Shown: positions 1 through 10,324, counted from the stretch's first letter. The stretch is DNA of 64,000 nucleotides from Streptomyces sp. NBC_01669 (GCF_026339735.1 NZ_JAPEQG010000001.1:7090501-7154500), one strand, 5' to 3'. Program-made: numbers and translations. Notes: a model not told the origin generated them from the letters alone.

Positions 1-28
1 CATTTATGCAGTAGCCGGAAGCGTTTCA

Positions 29-223
29 GTGTCCGGAACAATCCCATCAAGGACGGCCGTGAAGACCAACGAATCCACCTCATCCTTCGCCAATGCGAAG
101 AGCCGTGTGCCGCTCGCCGAGATCGACATCCGTGGCGTCGAAGCCACCAGGAAGCTCGATCGGGTATTCAGCACGTCAACCGGCCGTTCCACCAAGGCGT
201 CAACCTTCAGCTCGGCTCTCTGA
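29..223 (+). CDS. fxsA: FxsA-like precursor peptide (FxSxx-COOH family), possibly partial at its N-terminus
   Basis: This is a 64-aa peptide ending in TFSSAL, which fits the F-x-S-x-x carboxy-terminal signature of FxsA precursors. The central VPLAEIDIRGVEATRKLDRV stretch also resembles that family. It lies 30 bp upstream of an FxsB-type radical SAM enzyme, the usual partner that modifies this C-terminus. FxsB-type enzymes are reported to form three-residue cyclophanes on an aromatic residue; here the candidate triad is Phe-Ser-Ser (inference). I chose the GTG at 29 because GGAAG lies 7 bases upstream. The frame stays open to the first bases of the window, so a start outside the window cannot be excluded. 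Confidence 0.8.
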   Translation: MSGTIPSRTAVKTNESTSSFANAKSRVPLAEIDIRGVEATRKLDRVFSTSTGRSTKASTFSSAL

Positions 224-253
224 GTCGCGCCGCAAGGTGGCTAGACTGACGGA

Positions 254-2533
254 ATGACAGGACCCCTGGTCCCCTTCCGCGAAATTGTGCTCAAAGTGCA
301 CAGCAGGTGCGATCTTGCCTGCGATCATTGTTACGTCTATGAACATGCTGATCAGAGCTGGCGTACCCGCCCTAAGGCAATCTCTGACGAGGCTATTTCC
401 TGGACCGCTCAACGCTTGGCCGAGCATGCTCTGACGCATGCGCTGCCCTCCGTGTCAGTGATCCTGCACGGAGGGGAGCCTCTCCTGGCGGGCCCCGCGC
501 GTCTGCGGCGCGTCTGCGAGGAGCTCACCTCGGCGCTGCACGGCATCGCCGATCTCGATCTACGGATCCATACCAATGGTCTGCAGCTCAGCCCGCGCTA
601 TCTCGACCTCTTCGACGAGTTCGGCGTCAAGGTCGGCATCTCGCTCGACGGCGACCGGGCCGCCAACGACCGGCACCGCCGTTTCGCCGACGGACGCACC
701 AGCCACCCCCTGGTCCTGCGAGCCGTCGAGCTCCTCCGTCAGGAGCGCTACCGGCACCTCAACCTCGGCCTGCTGTGCACCGTCGACATCCGGAACGATC
801 CGCACGCGGTGTTCGACGCCCTGGCCGAACTCGATCCACCGCTCATCGACTTCCTGCTTCCGCACGCCACCTGGGACCAGCCGCCGCCACGTCCGGACGG
901 ATCGCCCACGGCCTATGCCGACTGGCTCCTCGCGATCTTCGACCGCTGGAGGGAACAGGGCCGGCCGGTGCCGGTGCGGTTCTTCTCCTCGGTCCTGTCC
1001 AGCCTGAGCGGCGGACCCAGCCTCACCGAATCCCTGGGCCTGGCCCCCACGGACCTCGTCGTCGTCGAGACCGACGGGCAGCTGGAACAGGTGGACTCGC
1101 TCAAGAGCGCCTATGAAGGCGCGGCCTCCACCGGGTTCGACGTCTTCACGCATGCCTTCGACGAGGTCGCGGCGCACCCCGGGGTGCGAGCGCGGCAGCT
1201 CGGCCTGGCCGGGGTCAGCGAGACCTGTCGCCGTTGCCCTGTCGTGCGTTCGTGCGGCGGGGGGCTCTACACACACCGCTACCGTTCGGACAGCGGATTC
1301 GACAACCCCTCGGTGTACTGCGCGGATCTCGAAGCGCTGGTGCGCGGCATCGAGGTGCGGACGGCGGCGGAAACCGAGTCGGCCGCGGTCGCGGAGCCGC
1401 ACGAGCTGGTCGCCGCGCACCAGGACCTGACGCGGACTCTGCTCGCCCGGCTCCACGCGGACCTCGACGGCCGGGGCGGAGAGCGCTGGGACGAGGCCTG
1501 GGAGCTGGTGCAGGCCTTGGACCGGACGGAGGCGGGCGCCGGTGGCCTGGACGGTGTTCTGACCCATCCCTACACCCGCACCTGGCTGCTCGACGCGCTG
1601 GACGCCGCGCACGACGGCCGGCCCGGTGCCGGCCGGCCGGCGACGCTGCGGCTGTCGTCGTCCGTGGCCGCTGCCGCCGTACGCGCCGGACTCGAACGGG
1701 ATGTCCCCGTCGCCTACCGGGACGGCAGCATCTTCCTCCCCACCCTCGGCGAGGCGCGGATCGGTGGGGCGGGGGAGCACGGCACTGCCCTCGTGCGCGC
1801 CACCGACGACGGATTTCTGATCCGGCGGGACGGGCACCCCGCCGAACGGCGGATCGTGCGGACGTCGACGGAAGACCCTGGCTGGCTTCCGGTGCGTCAC
1901 GTGGGTGTCGGCGGGGCGCCCGGCTTCGTACTCGACGACCTCGACCCGTACCGGGACTGTTTCGACACGCCCGTCGCTCCCCGGCTCGGGCAGTCCGAGG
2001 CCGATGCGTGGAGCGCGGGACTCGCCGGGGCCTGGGAACGGCTGACGGCGGTCGTGCCGGAGCAGGCGGCCGAAGCGGCGGGCAGCCTGATCGCGCTGAC
2101 GCCGCTCACCACCGGGCACCCCGCTGTGGGGCGGCACGGCTACGGGGCGTTGGGGATCGGCGTGTACACGGATACCGAGGAACTCGCGCTCGGCCTGCTC
2201 CGCGGATTCCGGCGGGCCAAGCTGAGGGCCCTCGTGGATGTCACGGATCTGTACGCATCGGACGGAGCCTGGGACCATCGGACGCCCTGGCAGGAAAAGT
2301 CCGTTCCCTTCTCCCGACTGCTGTCCATGACCTATGAGCGGGTGGGACTGGGTCTCTTCGACCCCCGGTTCCTCGACGGGGTGCCGCAGGCACTCGACAC
2401 ACTCGAAGCTGCGGCCGAACTGACCATCGACGGAAAGCAGCTGCTGGCCGCAGTCCGAAAGGAGATCAGCGGTACACACGGGACATCCGGGAAGAACAGT
2501 TGCAAGACTGTTCTTGATCAAGAACCTGATTGA
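254..2533 (+). CDS. fxsB: Radical SAM/SPASM peptide-modifying enzyme FxsB
   Basis: A 759-aa enzyme expected to modify the FxsA peptide encoded just upstream. The N-terminal CDLACDHC gives the radical SAM CX3CX2C cluster ligands at C19, C23 and C26. A SPASM region near residues 320-360 carries further cysteines (CRRCPVVRSCGGGL, then a YCADL motif) for auxiliary iron-sulfur clusters. The C-terminal half (about 380-740) matches in length and position the extension of FxsB proteins, which is described as an inactivated form of an HExxH metal-dependent domain. I see no HExxH there, only HELVAAH. The ATG at 254 is the first plausible start after fxsA. Cytoplasmic; no signal or membrane segment. Confidence 0.92.
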   Translation: MTGPLVPFREIVLKVHSRCDLACDHCYVYEHADQSWRTRPKAISDEAISWTAQRLAEHALTHALPSVSVILHGGEPLLAGPARLRRVCEELTSALHGIADLDLRIHTNGLQLSPRYLDLFDEFGVKVGISLDGDRAANDRHRRFADGRTSHPLVLRAVELLRQERYRHLNLGLLCTVDIRNDPHAVFDALAELDPPLIDFLLPHATWDQPPPRPDGSPTAYADWLLAIFDRWREQGRPVPVRFFSSVLSSLSGGPSLTESLGLAPTDLVVVETDGQLEQVDSLKSAYEGAASTGFDVFTHAFDEVAAHPGVRARQLGLAGVSETCRRCPVVRSCGGGLYTHRYRSDSGFDNPSVYCADLEALVRGIEVRTAAETESAAVAEPHELVAAHQDLTRTLLARLHADLDGRGGERWDEAWELVQALDRTEAGAGGLDGVLTHPYTRTWLLDALDAAHDGRPGAGRPATLRLSSSVAAAAVRAGLERDVPVAYRDGSIFLPTLGEARIGGAGEHGTALVRATDDGFLIRRDGHPAERRIVRTSTEDPGWLPVRHVGVGGAPGFVLDDLDPYRDCFDTPVAPRLGQSEADAWSAGLAGAWERLTAVVPEQAAEAAGSLIALTPLTTGHPAVGRHGYGALGIGVYTDTEELALGLLRGFRRAKLRALVDVTDLYASDGAWDHRTPWQEKSVPFSRLLSMTYERVGLGLFDPRFLDGVPQALDTLEAAAELTIDGKQLLAAVRKEISGTHGTSGKNSCKTVLDQEPD

Positions 2534-2648
2534 CCGGGCGTGAGGATGGATGACTGAAAAGCGGCGTTGAATGACCGAACGCCATGGGGGTGGAGCAAGG
2601 TCCGCTCCGGAATGATGAATTCGCTCGCATTCTTCCCACACTCCTCGG

Positions 2649-3995
2649 ATGCGAGTGCTCACACAGGACGGGGGTCGTGTGCACGCATCAACGCAACCGC
2701 GAGCGGCGGACCATCGGCCGTACTTCTTCTTGAGCTATGCGCATACACCGGGGTACGGCGGTGGAACGGACCCGGATATGTGGGTCGAGCGGCTGTTTCA
2801 GGATCTCTGCGGCCATGTAATGGCCATGACCGACCTCCCGGCGGGTGCCTCCGCCGGGTTCATGGACCGGGAGATACGGTCCGGCGAGGGGTGGTCGGAA
2901 CGGCTCGGCAGCGTGCTGGCCACCTGCCGGGTGTTCGTTCCGCTCTTCTCGCCGCGCTACTTCGCCAGCGAGATGTGCGGAAAGGAGTGGCACGCTTTCG
3001 AACAGCGCGCCATCGCCCACCGCGCCCGCAGTAATCAGCCCGCCGAAGCGATCGTGCCCGCGCTCTGGGTGCCGGTTCCACCGAACCAGCTGCCCGGGCC
3101 GGCGGAGCGGCTGCAGTTCAATCACCGTGATTTCGGGGACCGTTACGTCAGTGACGGGCTCTATGGGCTGATCAAACTCAGACTCTTCGCCCAGGAGTAC
3201 GAACGGGCCGTCTACGAACTCGCCAAACGCATCGTCAGCGTCGCGGCCACCGCCCGGATCGAAGTGGGCCGCCCCGTCGACTACCGGCTGGCCCCCAGCG
3301 CCTTCGGCTCGCAGAGCAGCGGTGCCGGTGCGCCTCGCCCGATGAAGGTGACCATCGCGGCTCCCACCCGGCACGACCTGCCCGAGGGACGCAACGCCGA
3401 CTACTACGGCGACAATCCGCACGACTGGAACCCCTACCACCCGGCCTCCGCACGGCCCCTGGCCTATGTCGCCGAGGACCTGGTGCGCTCCCTCAACTAC
3501 CAGGCCACCGTCACCTCGTTCGACGAGGAGTCCGGCCACGCGGAGAGCAAGGGGCCACCGAACAGGCCGGAAATCCTGGTCGTCGACCGCTGGGCGCTGA
3601 TGGACGAGGACCGACGCCGCAGGCTCGCGGCCTTCGACGCCGAGAACCGCCCGTGGGTGACCATGGTGGTGCCCTGGAACCGCGAGGACCCCCAGAGCAG
3701 GGCCGCCGAGGCGGAGCTGACCGAGAAGCTCGAACAGACCATGCCGTCCAAGATTCGACAGGGGCGCGCGTACTGCCGCGCCGCGGCAAGGGGAGTGCCC
3801 AGCATGGATGCCTTCGGACAGGTGCTGCCCCAGGTGGTGGAGGCGGCGGCCCAGCAGTATCTGCGCCACGCGGCGGTCTATCCGCCGGCGACGGGCGGCG
3901 GTCACACTGAACGAACACGACTGATGGGGCCCATGGGCAACACACAGTTCATACCGGACATGCACGACCCTGCGACGGATGCGGAGGACGTATGA
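2649..3995 (+). CDS. fxsC: TIR-like protein FxsC
   Basis: A 448-aa protein whose N-terminal 200 residues form a TIR-like domain, beginning YFFLSYAHTPGYGG near residue 25 and including CGKEWHAFE near residue 115. The second half (YYGDNPHDWNPY onward) is the FxsC-specific C-terminal domain. TIR-like modules either signal or cleave NAD in many immune proteins; its role in the Fxs system is not established. The stop overlaps the fxsT start in ATGA, so the two are probably translationally coupled. The start is uncertain: ATG 2649 has no clear ribosome site, and a GTG at 2679 preceded by GGGGG is an alternative that keeps the whole TIR domain. Confidence 0.88.
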   Translation: MRVLTQDGGRVHASTQPRAADHRPYFFLSYAHTPGYGGGTDPDMWVERLFQDLCGHVMAMTDLPAGASAGFMDREIRSGEGWSERLGSVLATCRVFVPLFSPRYFASEMCGKEWHAFEQRAIAHRARSNQPAEAIVPALWVPVPPNQLPGPAERLQFNHRDFGDRYVSDGLYGLIKLRLFAQEYERAVYELAKRIVSVAATARIEVGRPVDYRLAPSAFGSQSSGAGAPRPMKVTIAAPTRHDLPEGRNADYYGDNPHDWNPYHPASARPLAYVAEDLVRSLNYQATVTSFDEESGHAESKGPPNRPEILVVDRWALMDEDRRRRLAAFDAENRPWVTMVVPWNREDPQSRAAEAELTEKLEQTMPSKIRQGRAYCRAAARGVPSMDAFGQVLPQVVEAAAQQYLRHAAVYPPATGGGHTERTRLMGPMGNTQFIPDMHDPATDAEDV

Positions 3996-6900
3996 CGGCC
4001 GGGCGTGACGGACGCATCGTCACTTTCTACTCGTACAAAGGCGGTACCGGGCGCACCATGGCGCTGGCCAACACCGCCTGGATCCTGGCTGCCAACGGCA
4101 AACGGGTACTGGCCGTCGACTGGGACCTGGAGGCGCCCGGACTCCACCGGTTCTTCCATCCCTTCCTCGACCCGTCGACACTCGGCGCCACCACCGGCGT
4201 CATCGACCTGATCACCGAGTACGCCTGGGCCGCGACCAGCCCGGTCCAGCGTGCCGACGACTGGCACCGCGACTACGCCCGCATCCAGCCGCACGCCGTC
4301 TCCCTCGCCCCGGAGGCACTCGGCTGGGAGTTCCCGCAGGGGGGCACCCTCGACTTCGTTTCCGCCGGGCGCCAGAACCGCGAATACTCCGCGACCGTCT
4401 CCACCTTCGACTGGGACAACTTCTACGACCGGCTCGGCGGCGGGCACTTCTTCGACGCCCTGCGCGACGACATGAAGGCCAACTACGACTACGTCCTCAT
4501 CGACAGCCGGACCGGTCTCAGCGACATCGCCGACATCTGCACCGTCCACCTTCCGGACCTGCTCGTCGACTGCTTCACCCTCAGCGACCAGTCCATCGAC
4601 GGCGCGGCATCCGTCGCCCGGCAGATCTCCGAGCGCTACACCGGCCGCCCCATCTCGATCTTCCCCGTCCCGATGCGCATCGACGAGGGCGAGAAGGAGA
4701 AGGCCGACGCGGGCCGCGCCCTGGCCCGGCTGAAGTTCGACCGGCTGCCCCGGGACCTGTCCAGTGACGAACTCACCGCCTACTGGGGGGCGGTGGAGAT
4801 TCCGTACCGCCCCTACTACGCGTACGAGGAGACGCTGGCCACCTTCGGCGACGAGGCAGGTCTGACCAACTCGCTGCTCTCCGCCTTCGAGCGGCTCACC
4901 GCCGTCATCACCGACCGGCAGATCACCTCGATGCCCCCCGTGGGGGAAGAGGTGCGGCTCCGCATCCGCGACGCCTTCACCCGGCGCAGGCCCGCGCTGC
5001 CCGCCGATCTCTACCTCAACTATGTGGCGGAGAACCGGATGTGGGCCGACTGGATCGAATCGGTCCTCACCCGGGCCGGATTCCGCGTCGTCCCGCGCGA
5101 TGTCTCCGCCGAGCCCGGCATCCCCGATCCGCTCCAGGGAGAGCCCGAGACCGCCGCCCGTACCGTCGTCCTGCTCTCCAGCGCGTACCTCAAGTCGCAG
5201 CGCGGGGTGAACCTCTGGGACCGGGCCGTCGCGGAGGATCCCGGCGGCGGCCGACGCCATCTGCTGCCGCTCCGGGTCGGTGACGTACGGCTGTCCGCGC
5301 CCTACATCGACCGCAACCCCGTCGACCTCTTCCGGCTCGACGAGGTGCACGCCAGCGGCGCCCTGCTGCGCGCCCTGGACCGTCCCGTACAGCTCACCGA
5401 CGGTGTATCGCCCGGACCGCGCTTCCCCGGCACCGTCCCCAGGATCTGGAACGCGCCGCCGCGCAACCCCGGTTTCACCGGCCGCTCCATGGTCCTGGAA
5501 CGGATGCGCGACCAGCTCGGCGGTGGCATGGCCGTCGTGCTGCCGCAACCGCAGACCCTCTACGGACTCGGCGGTGTCGGCAAGACCCAGGTCGCTCTTG
5601 AGTACGTGCACCGGTTCATGGCCGACTACGACCTGGTCTGGTGGATATCGTCCGAGCAGACCGACGACGTGGTGGCCAGCCTTGCCGAACTTGCCGTCCG
5701 GCTCGGTGCCCAGGGCGGCGACGACATGGCCGCCGCCTCCCAGGAGGCCGTGGATCTGCTGCGGCGCGGTGTGCCGTCGGACCGCTGGCTGCTGGTCTTC
5801 GATAACGCCGACGACCCTGAACGGCTCAGGCGTTACTTCCCGCAGGGCGGCTCCGGCCACATCCTGGTCACCTCCCGGAACCAGGCATGGTCCCAGCACG
5901 GCGACGCGCTGCCCGTCGACGTCTTCCTGCGGGAGGAGTCCATTGAACACCTCCAGCGCCGGGCCCCGGGGCTGAGCGACGAGGACGCCGCGCAGGTGGC
6001 CACCGCCGTCGGTGACCTGCCGCTCGCCGTCGAACAGGCCGCGGCCTGGATCGCGGAGACCGCCACCCCGATCGACACCTATCTGGAGCAGCTGGCCCAA
6101 CAGGCCCCCGAGGTCCTGGCGCTGAACCAGCCCGCCGGCTATCCGGAACCGGTCGCCGCGACCTGGAACATCTCCATCGAACGCCTCAAGGAGCGCTCGC
6201 CCGCCGCGGTGCGGCTCCTGCAGCTCTGTGCCTTCTTCGCCCCCGAGCCGATCTCGGGGAACCTCCTGTACAGCAAGGAGATGATCGAGGCGCTGAAGCC
6301 GTACGACGCCTCGCTCCAGGAGAAGTTGGTGCTCGGCCGGGTCATCCGGGAGATCGGTCGGTTCGCCCTGGCCAAGGTCGACCAGGTCTCCAACTCCATT
6401 CAGGTGCACCGTCTTGTCCAGGCCGTGATCCGGGCGCAGCTCAGTGAGGAGGAGCAGCAGGACGCCCGGCATGTCGTGCACCGCATTCTGGCCGGTGCCC
6501 GGCCCGACGACGACGAGCCGATCGACAACCCGTCGACCTGGCCGCAGTTCGCCATCATCTGGCCGCACCTCGGCCCGTCCGACGCGCGCAACTGCAAGGA
6601 GCCCGAGGCCCGCAGGCTCTTGATCGACCGAGTCCGCTATCTGTGGAAGCGCGGTGACTTCAGGACCGCCACCACCGTCTGCGAGGAACTGCGTGCCATC
6701 TGGAAGGAGACGCTGGGGGAGCGTGACATCCAGTACCTCTACCTCTGCTTCCACCTCTCCAACATCTACCGTTCGCGCGGCCGTTACGTGGAGGCGAGGG
6801 AGCTCGACGAGATCACCCTCAGTCGGCAGCGGGAGATGCTGGGCCCGGAGCACCCGCACACGTACATGAGCACGAGCAGCCTCGCGACGGACCTCGGCAC

Positions 6901-7927
6901 GCTGGGGGAGTACAGCAGGGCGATCGAGCTGGCGACCGAGGCCACCGAGGGGTTCAGCCAGATCTTCCACGACTCGCACCCGAGGGCGCTGGCGGCGGCC
7001 AACAACTTGGCGTTCATCCTGCGGTCCGTCGGGCAGTACGCCAAGGCCCGGGAGATCGACCAGGACGTGTTCGACCGGCGCGTGGAGGTGCTCGGCGCGG
7101 AGCATCCGTACAGCCTGTCCTCCGCCATGAACCTGGCCCGCGATCTGCGTGATGTCGGACGGTACGAGGATTCCGTCTCCATCCTCAGCCGCACCTACGA
7201 CAGTTTCAAGGCCACACTCGGCCGGGCCTTCCCCGGCACGCTCAGCGCGGCAAAGAGCCTCGCGGTGTCGCTGCGCAGGGCGGGCAGACTGGAGGACGCC
7301 CGCAGGCTCACGGTGGCCACCCGCGCCAGGTACCGGGCCAAGTACACCTCCGCCAACCCCGAGTCACTGGCCTGTGACCTCAATCTGGCGGCCGACCTGT
7401 ACGCGGCGGGCGAGGCGACCGAGGCCAGGAACACCGCGCAGGAGGTCGTCGAGCAGTACATGAAGGTGCCGGGGGAGAAGCACCCGTACACCCTGGCCGC
7501 CCTGAACAACCTCGGCGTCTACCAGTCGGGTGTCGGCGCGTGGGACGAGGCCGAGCAGATCCTGACCCGGGTTCTCGCGTCGATGCGGGAGGTGTACGGG
7601 CCTGAGCACCCCAACACCCTGTTCTGCCTCATGAACCTGGCCAATGCGACGGCCGAAAGGGGCGATCTCGAACTGGTGCTGGAGTCCGAACGCAAGCTGG
7701 CCGGACAGCTCAGGCACGTCCTCGGGGCGCACCACCCCGAAACCGTGGCCATGACGGCGAACATGTCGATCACGCTCGACGCGCTGGGTCGCAAGGACGA
7801 GGCGCTGCGGATCAGGACCGAGACGGTCGAGGAGCTGTCCCGGCAGCTCGGTGACGATCACCCGATGACTCGGATCGCCCGGGAGGAGCGCAGGTTCGAG
7901 CGCGAGCTGGAACCGGTGGCGGTGTGA
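3992..7927 (+). CDS. fxsT: FxsT: MinD-like/TIR/NB-ARC/tetratricopeptide protein of the Fxs system
   Basis: A 1,311-aa multidomain protein. Residues 1-300 resemble MinD/ParA ATPases with a deviant Walker A (KGGTGRT, residues 16-22). A TIR-like segment starts at LYLNYVAENRMWADWIESVL (about 340-370). An NB-ARC-type NTPase follows, with P-loop GLGGVGKTQVALEY near residue 525 and DNADDPERL near 605. From about 900 to the end, TPR units each repeat GPEHPHT- or GAEHPYS-like cores. This is the layout of STAND sensor NTPases, so the protein may sense a partner through its repeats and signal through TIR (inference). ATGA overlap with fxsC indicates one operon. A 13-bp hairpin closes it. Confidence 0.9.
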   Translation: MTAGRDGRIVTFYSYKGGTGRTMALANTAWILAANGKRVLAVDWDLEAPGLHRFFHPFLDPSTLGATTGVIDLITEYAWAATSPVQRADDWHRDYARIQPHAVSLAPEALGWEFPQGGTLDFVSAGRQNREYSATVSTFDWDNFYDRLGGGHFFDALRDDMKANYDYVLIDSRTGLSDIADICTVHLPDLLVDCFTLSDQSIDGAASVARQISERYTGRPISIFPVPMRIDEGEKEKADAGRALARLKFDRLPRDLSSDELTAYWGAVEIPYRPYYAYEETLATFGDEAGLTNSLLSAFERLTAVITDRQITSMPPVGEEVRLRIRDAFTRRRPALPADLYLNYVAENRMWADWIESVLTRAGFRVVPRDVSAEPGIPDPLQGEPETAARTVVLLSSAYLKSQRGVNLWDRAVAEDPGGGRRHLLPLRVGDVRLSAPYIDRNPVDLFRLDEVHASGALLRALDRPVQLTDGVSPGPRFPGTVPRIWNAPPRNPGFTGRSMVLERMRDQLGGGMAVVLPQPQTLYGLGGVGKTQVALEYVHRFMADYDLVWWISSEQTDDVVASLAELAVRLGAQGGDDMAAASQEAVDLLRRGVPSDRWLLVFDNADDPERLRRYFPQGGSGHILVTSRNQAWSQHGDALPVDVFLREESIEHLQRRAPGLSDEDAAQVATAVGDLPLAVEQAAAWIAETATPIDTYLEQLAQQAPEVLALNQPAGYPEPVAATWNISIERLKERSPAAVRLLQLCAFFAPEPISGNLLYSKEMIEALKPYDASLQEKLVLGRVIREIGRFALAKVDQVSNSIQVHRLVQAVIRAQLSEEEQQDARHVVHRILAGARPDDDEPIDNPSTWPQFAIIWPHLGPSDARNCKEPEARRLLIDRVRYLWKRGDFRTATTVCEELRAIWKETLGERDIQYLYLCFHLSNIYRSRGRYVEARELDEITLSRQREMLGPEHPHTYMSTSSLATDLGTLGEYSRAIELATEATEGFSQIFHDSHPRALAAANNLAFILRSVGQYAKAREIDQDVFDRRVEVLGAEHPYSLSSAMNLARDLRDVGRYEDSVSILSRTYDSFKATLGRAFPGTLSAAKSLAVSLRRAGRLEDARRLTVATRARYRAKYTSANPESLACDLNLAADLYAAGEATEARNTAQEVVEQYMKVPGEKHPYTLAALNNLGVYQSGVGAWDEAEQILTRVLASMREVYGPEHPNTLFCLMNLANATAERGDLELVLESERKLAGQLRHVLGAHHPETVAMTANMSITLDALGRKDEALRIRTETVEELSRQLGDDHPMTRIAREERRFERELEPVAV

Positions 7928-7930
7928 GCC

Positions 7931-7959
7931 GGCCGGGCCCGCCCACGGCGGGCCCGGCC
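7931..7959. terminator. Bidirectional hairpin terminator between fxsT and the hydrolase gene
   Basis: A perfect 13-bp inverted repeat (GGCCGGGCCCGCC, loop CAC) sits between two convergent stops. It can end transcripts from both strands; no T-tract, as is usual in Streptomyces. Confidence 0.8.
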
Positions 7960-7963
7960 TGGG

Positions 7964-8857
7964 TCAGCCCTTCGAGGGGGAGGCGGTGGCCTCCTCCTCC
8001 AACAGCCAGTTGAGGACGGCAGGGAGCACGGACAGCGCATCGAAGTGCGCCGCCGCCGGCTCCAGCACCGCGGTGGCGCCCGGGATCCGTCCGGCCAGCC
8101 AGCGGGAGTGCCCGACCGGTGAGAACACGTCCTTCTCGCCGTGCCACAGCATCACGGAGCCTGTGATGTCCGCCGGGTCGAAGCCCCACGGGGTACAGAG
8201 CGCGATCGCATCGTCGATCCAGCCGTACGCCGAAGTGCGCAGCCCCTCACGGTAGTTGCGCAGCAGCATCGAACGGATCCCGGCGTCGTTGACAACGATC
8301 CGGTCGGAGTCGGTCAGCTCCCGGCGCAGATCGTCGAGGAGCTTGACCGGGTCCTGTCTGATCACGGCCGACCGGGAGATGAAAGACTCCGCGAGTCCGT
8401 CGGGGTCGGCCACCGCCGTGGAGTACGCCAGCACATTGGAGGCGGTCATCCCGTCGAACCAGTCCAGTCCGTCCGCGCCCCAGGGGGCGAGCCCGACCAG
8501 GGCGGCGGTACGGGTGACCCGGTCGGGCATCAGTGCGGCGCAGGCCAGGGCGTGCGGGGCGCCGCCGGAGCGGCCCACCACGGCGAACCGCTCCAGTCCG
8601 AGCGAGTCCGCGATGGCCCGGACATCCTCGACGACGTCCGCCACGCAGCGGCCCGCGAGTCGGTCGGAGTCGCCGTAGCCCGGCCGGTCGTAGGTGATGA
8701 GCTGTGTCTTGCGCTGGTACAGCACCATGCCGCGCGGGGCCGGACCGAGCCGGCTGCCGGGCATTCCGTGCAGCAGGAAGACCGGTCTGCCTCGAGGGTC
8801 GCCCAGACGCTCCACCATCAGATGCCGCCCGTCCCTTGCGTGCACCCGATTGCGCAC
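7964..8857 (-). CDS. Alpha/beta hydrolase
   Basis: A 297-aa single-domain hydrolase of unknown substrate. The oxyanion-hole HGMPGSRLG lies near residue 30, the nucleophile elbow GRSGGAPHA near 95, the acid [10 protein letters not shown] near 250 and the catalytic His in AAAHFDAL near 275. No signal peptide. I placed the start at GTG 8857 because GGAGGAGG lies just upstream. The frame runs open about 330 bases further, but that extension is arginine-rich and unlike the family. It is convergent with fxsT and divergent from the secreted protease; nothing ties it functionally to either. Confidence 0.85.
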   Translation of the reverse strand: MRNRVHARDGRHLMVERLGDPRGRPVFLLHGMPGSRLGPAPRGMVLYQRKTQLITYDRPGYGDSDRLAGRCVADVVEDVRAIADSLGLERFAVVGRSGGAPHALACAALMPDRVTRTAALVGLAPWGADGLDWFDGMTASNVLAYSTAVADPDGLAESFISRSAVIRQDPVKLLDDLRRELTDSDRIVVNDAGIRSMLLRNYREGLRTSAYGWIDDAIALCTPWGFDPADITGSVMLWHGEKDVFSPVGHSRWLAGRIPGATAVLEPAAAHFDALSVLPAVLNWLLEEEATASPSKG

Positions 8858-9210
8858 TCCGCGCCTCCTCCGCTCCGTGCGGGCACGAAGTGCCCGACTT
8901 TTTCCACCGATTCGATGATGACCCATCAAAGTCCTTGGACGGAATGGCAATTGAGGTAAATCAACAGCGAATACCGGACAGGTCCAGTCCTCACCCATTG
9001 CCGACCGGCCGGTCGCACGGTGTGTTCGCAAACGGAACCGACGTGGTGCGGCTCCAGGTAGGTGAACGGGGCTGGGGCGAAGCGGTTCGGTCGTGTGTGC
9101 GTCCCGAAGTCGACCTTGTGTGCTATCTGCCCGGCCGGAACAGCGGGCGGCGCCATCCTCCGTACCCAGGCACCCCACTTGCCTGTGCACGGCCCCACAG
9201 GAGGTCGACG
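8858..9210. other. Divergent intergenic region between hydrolase and protease genes
   Basis: About 350 bases with no convincing gene. It must hold the two divergent promoters. A hairpin CGGGCAC-GAA-GTGCCCG at 8880-8896 is followed by a T-run on the + strand and could act as a small terminator or an operator; the sequence does not decide. Confidence 0.5.
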
Positions 9211-10296
9211 TTGAAGCATCGACACATATCCAGGAAGCGTGCGGTGATGGCCGGTTCGGCCGTTGTCGCCCTGGGCGCAGCGGGAATCACATTCCAGAAT
9301 GCGAACGCCGGTGACGAGGTACCGCAGTTCACCGTACGGACGCTGACGCCGAACGAGGCCGGAAAGGTCGCCACCGCCCTCGGCGACGACCTGGGCGGCG
9401 ACGCGGCCGGCGCGTACTACGACGCCGGCGCGAAGAACCTGGTCGTGAACGTGGTCGACGAGAGCGCCGCAGAACGGGTGCGGCAGGCGGGCGGCAGGGC
9501 CAGACTCGTGCCGAACTCGTCGGCCGAACTGAAGGCGGCCCGGCAGACCCTCACCGCGAAGGCCACGATCCCCGGCACCTCCTGGTCAGTCGACCCGGTC
9601 AGCAACAAGGTGATCGTCACCGCCGACCGTACGGTCGAGGGCGCGGCCTGGGCAAGGCTCGGGGCGGTCGTCGACGGGCTGGGCGGCAGGGTCGAACTCA
9701 AGAAGTCCGCAGGGGAGTTCAAGCCGCTCATCGCGGGAGGCGGCGCGATCTGGGGCGACGGCGGGCGCTGCTCGCTCGGCTTCAACGTGGTCAAGGACGG
9801 CGAGCCGTACTTCCTGACCGCAGGTCACTGCACCGAGGCGATCAGCAGCTGGTCCGACTCGCAGGGCGGCGCGGAGATCGGCACGAACGCGGGCTCCGAC
9901 TTCCCGGGCAACGACTTCGGCCTGGTGAAGTACACCGCCGGCACGGACCACCCGAGCGAGGTGGACCTCTACAACGGCTCGACCCAGCCGATCACCGAGG
10001 CGGGCGAGGCGACCGTCGGCATGACGGTGACCCGCAGCGGTTCCACCACCCAGGTGCACGACGGCGAGGTCACCGGCCTCGACGCCACGGTGAACTACGG
10101 CAACGGCGACATTGTGAGCGGGCTCATCCAGACGACGGTCTGCGCCGAGCCGGGCGACAGCGGCGGATCGCTCTTCGCGGGCGACACGGCGATCGGTCTG
10201 ACCTCCGGCGGCAGCGGCGACTGCTCATCGGGCGGCGAGACCTTCTTCCAGCCGGTGCCGGAGGCGCTGGCGGCGTTCGGGGCGGAGATCGGCTGA
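9211..10296 (+). CDS. Secreted S1 (streptogrisin/alpha-lytic type) serine protease precursor
   Basis: A 361-aa preproenzyme. The TTG start at 9211 is chosen because AGGAGG stands 6 bases upstream. A signal peptide with a twin-basic N-region ([21 protein letters not shown]) is followed by an alpha-lytic-type propeptide. The mature enzyme probably starts at [20 protein letters not shown] (about residue 174), which parallels the N-terminus of S. griseus protease B. The triad is His in LTAGHC (about 206), Asp in GNDFGLV (about 235) and Ser in PGDSGGS (about 316). Cysteine pairs RCSLGF/GHC and [15 protein letters not shown] fit conserved disulfides. The propeptide would act as a folding chaperone. 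Monocistronic, with a 21-bp terminator downstream. Confidence 0.93.
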   Translation: MKHRHISRKRAVMAGSAVVALGAAGITFQNANAGDEVPQFTVRTLTPNEAGKVATALGDDLGGDAAGAYYDAGAKNLVVNVVDESAAERVRQAGGRARLVPNSSAELKAARQTLTAKATIPGTSWSVDPVSNKVIVTADRTVEGAAWARLGAVVDGLGGRVELKKSAGEFKPLIAGGGAIWGDGGRCSLGFNVVKDGEPYFLTAGHCTEAISSWSDSQGGAEIGTNAGSDFPGNDFGLVKYTAGTDHPSEVDLYNGSTQPITEAGEATVGMTVTRSGSTTQVHDGEVTGLDATVNYGNGDIVSGLIQTTVCAEPGDSGGSLFAGDTAIGLTSGGSGDCSSGGETFFQPVPEALAAFGAEIG

Positions 10297-10324
10297 CCGG
10301 GCGGGTCTCCGGGGCGCGCTGACG

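Noticed and set aside
3902-7105. 1,067-codon minus-strand frame opposite fxsT, and similar long antisense frames at 560-2662, 15545-18220, 18199-20964, 50827-52692 and 58308-61088
   Set aside because: They are GC-skew shadows of strongly coding genes: no family motifs, Arg/Gly/Val-rich, no ribosome sites.
8858-9190. N-terminal extension of the alpha/beta hydrolase frame
   Set aside because: A strong GGAGGAGG precedes GTG 8857, and the extension overlaps the divergent promoter region.
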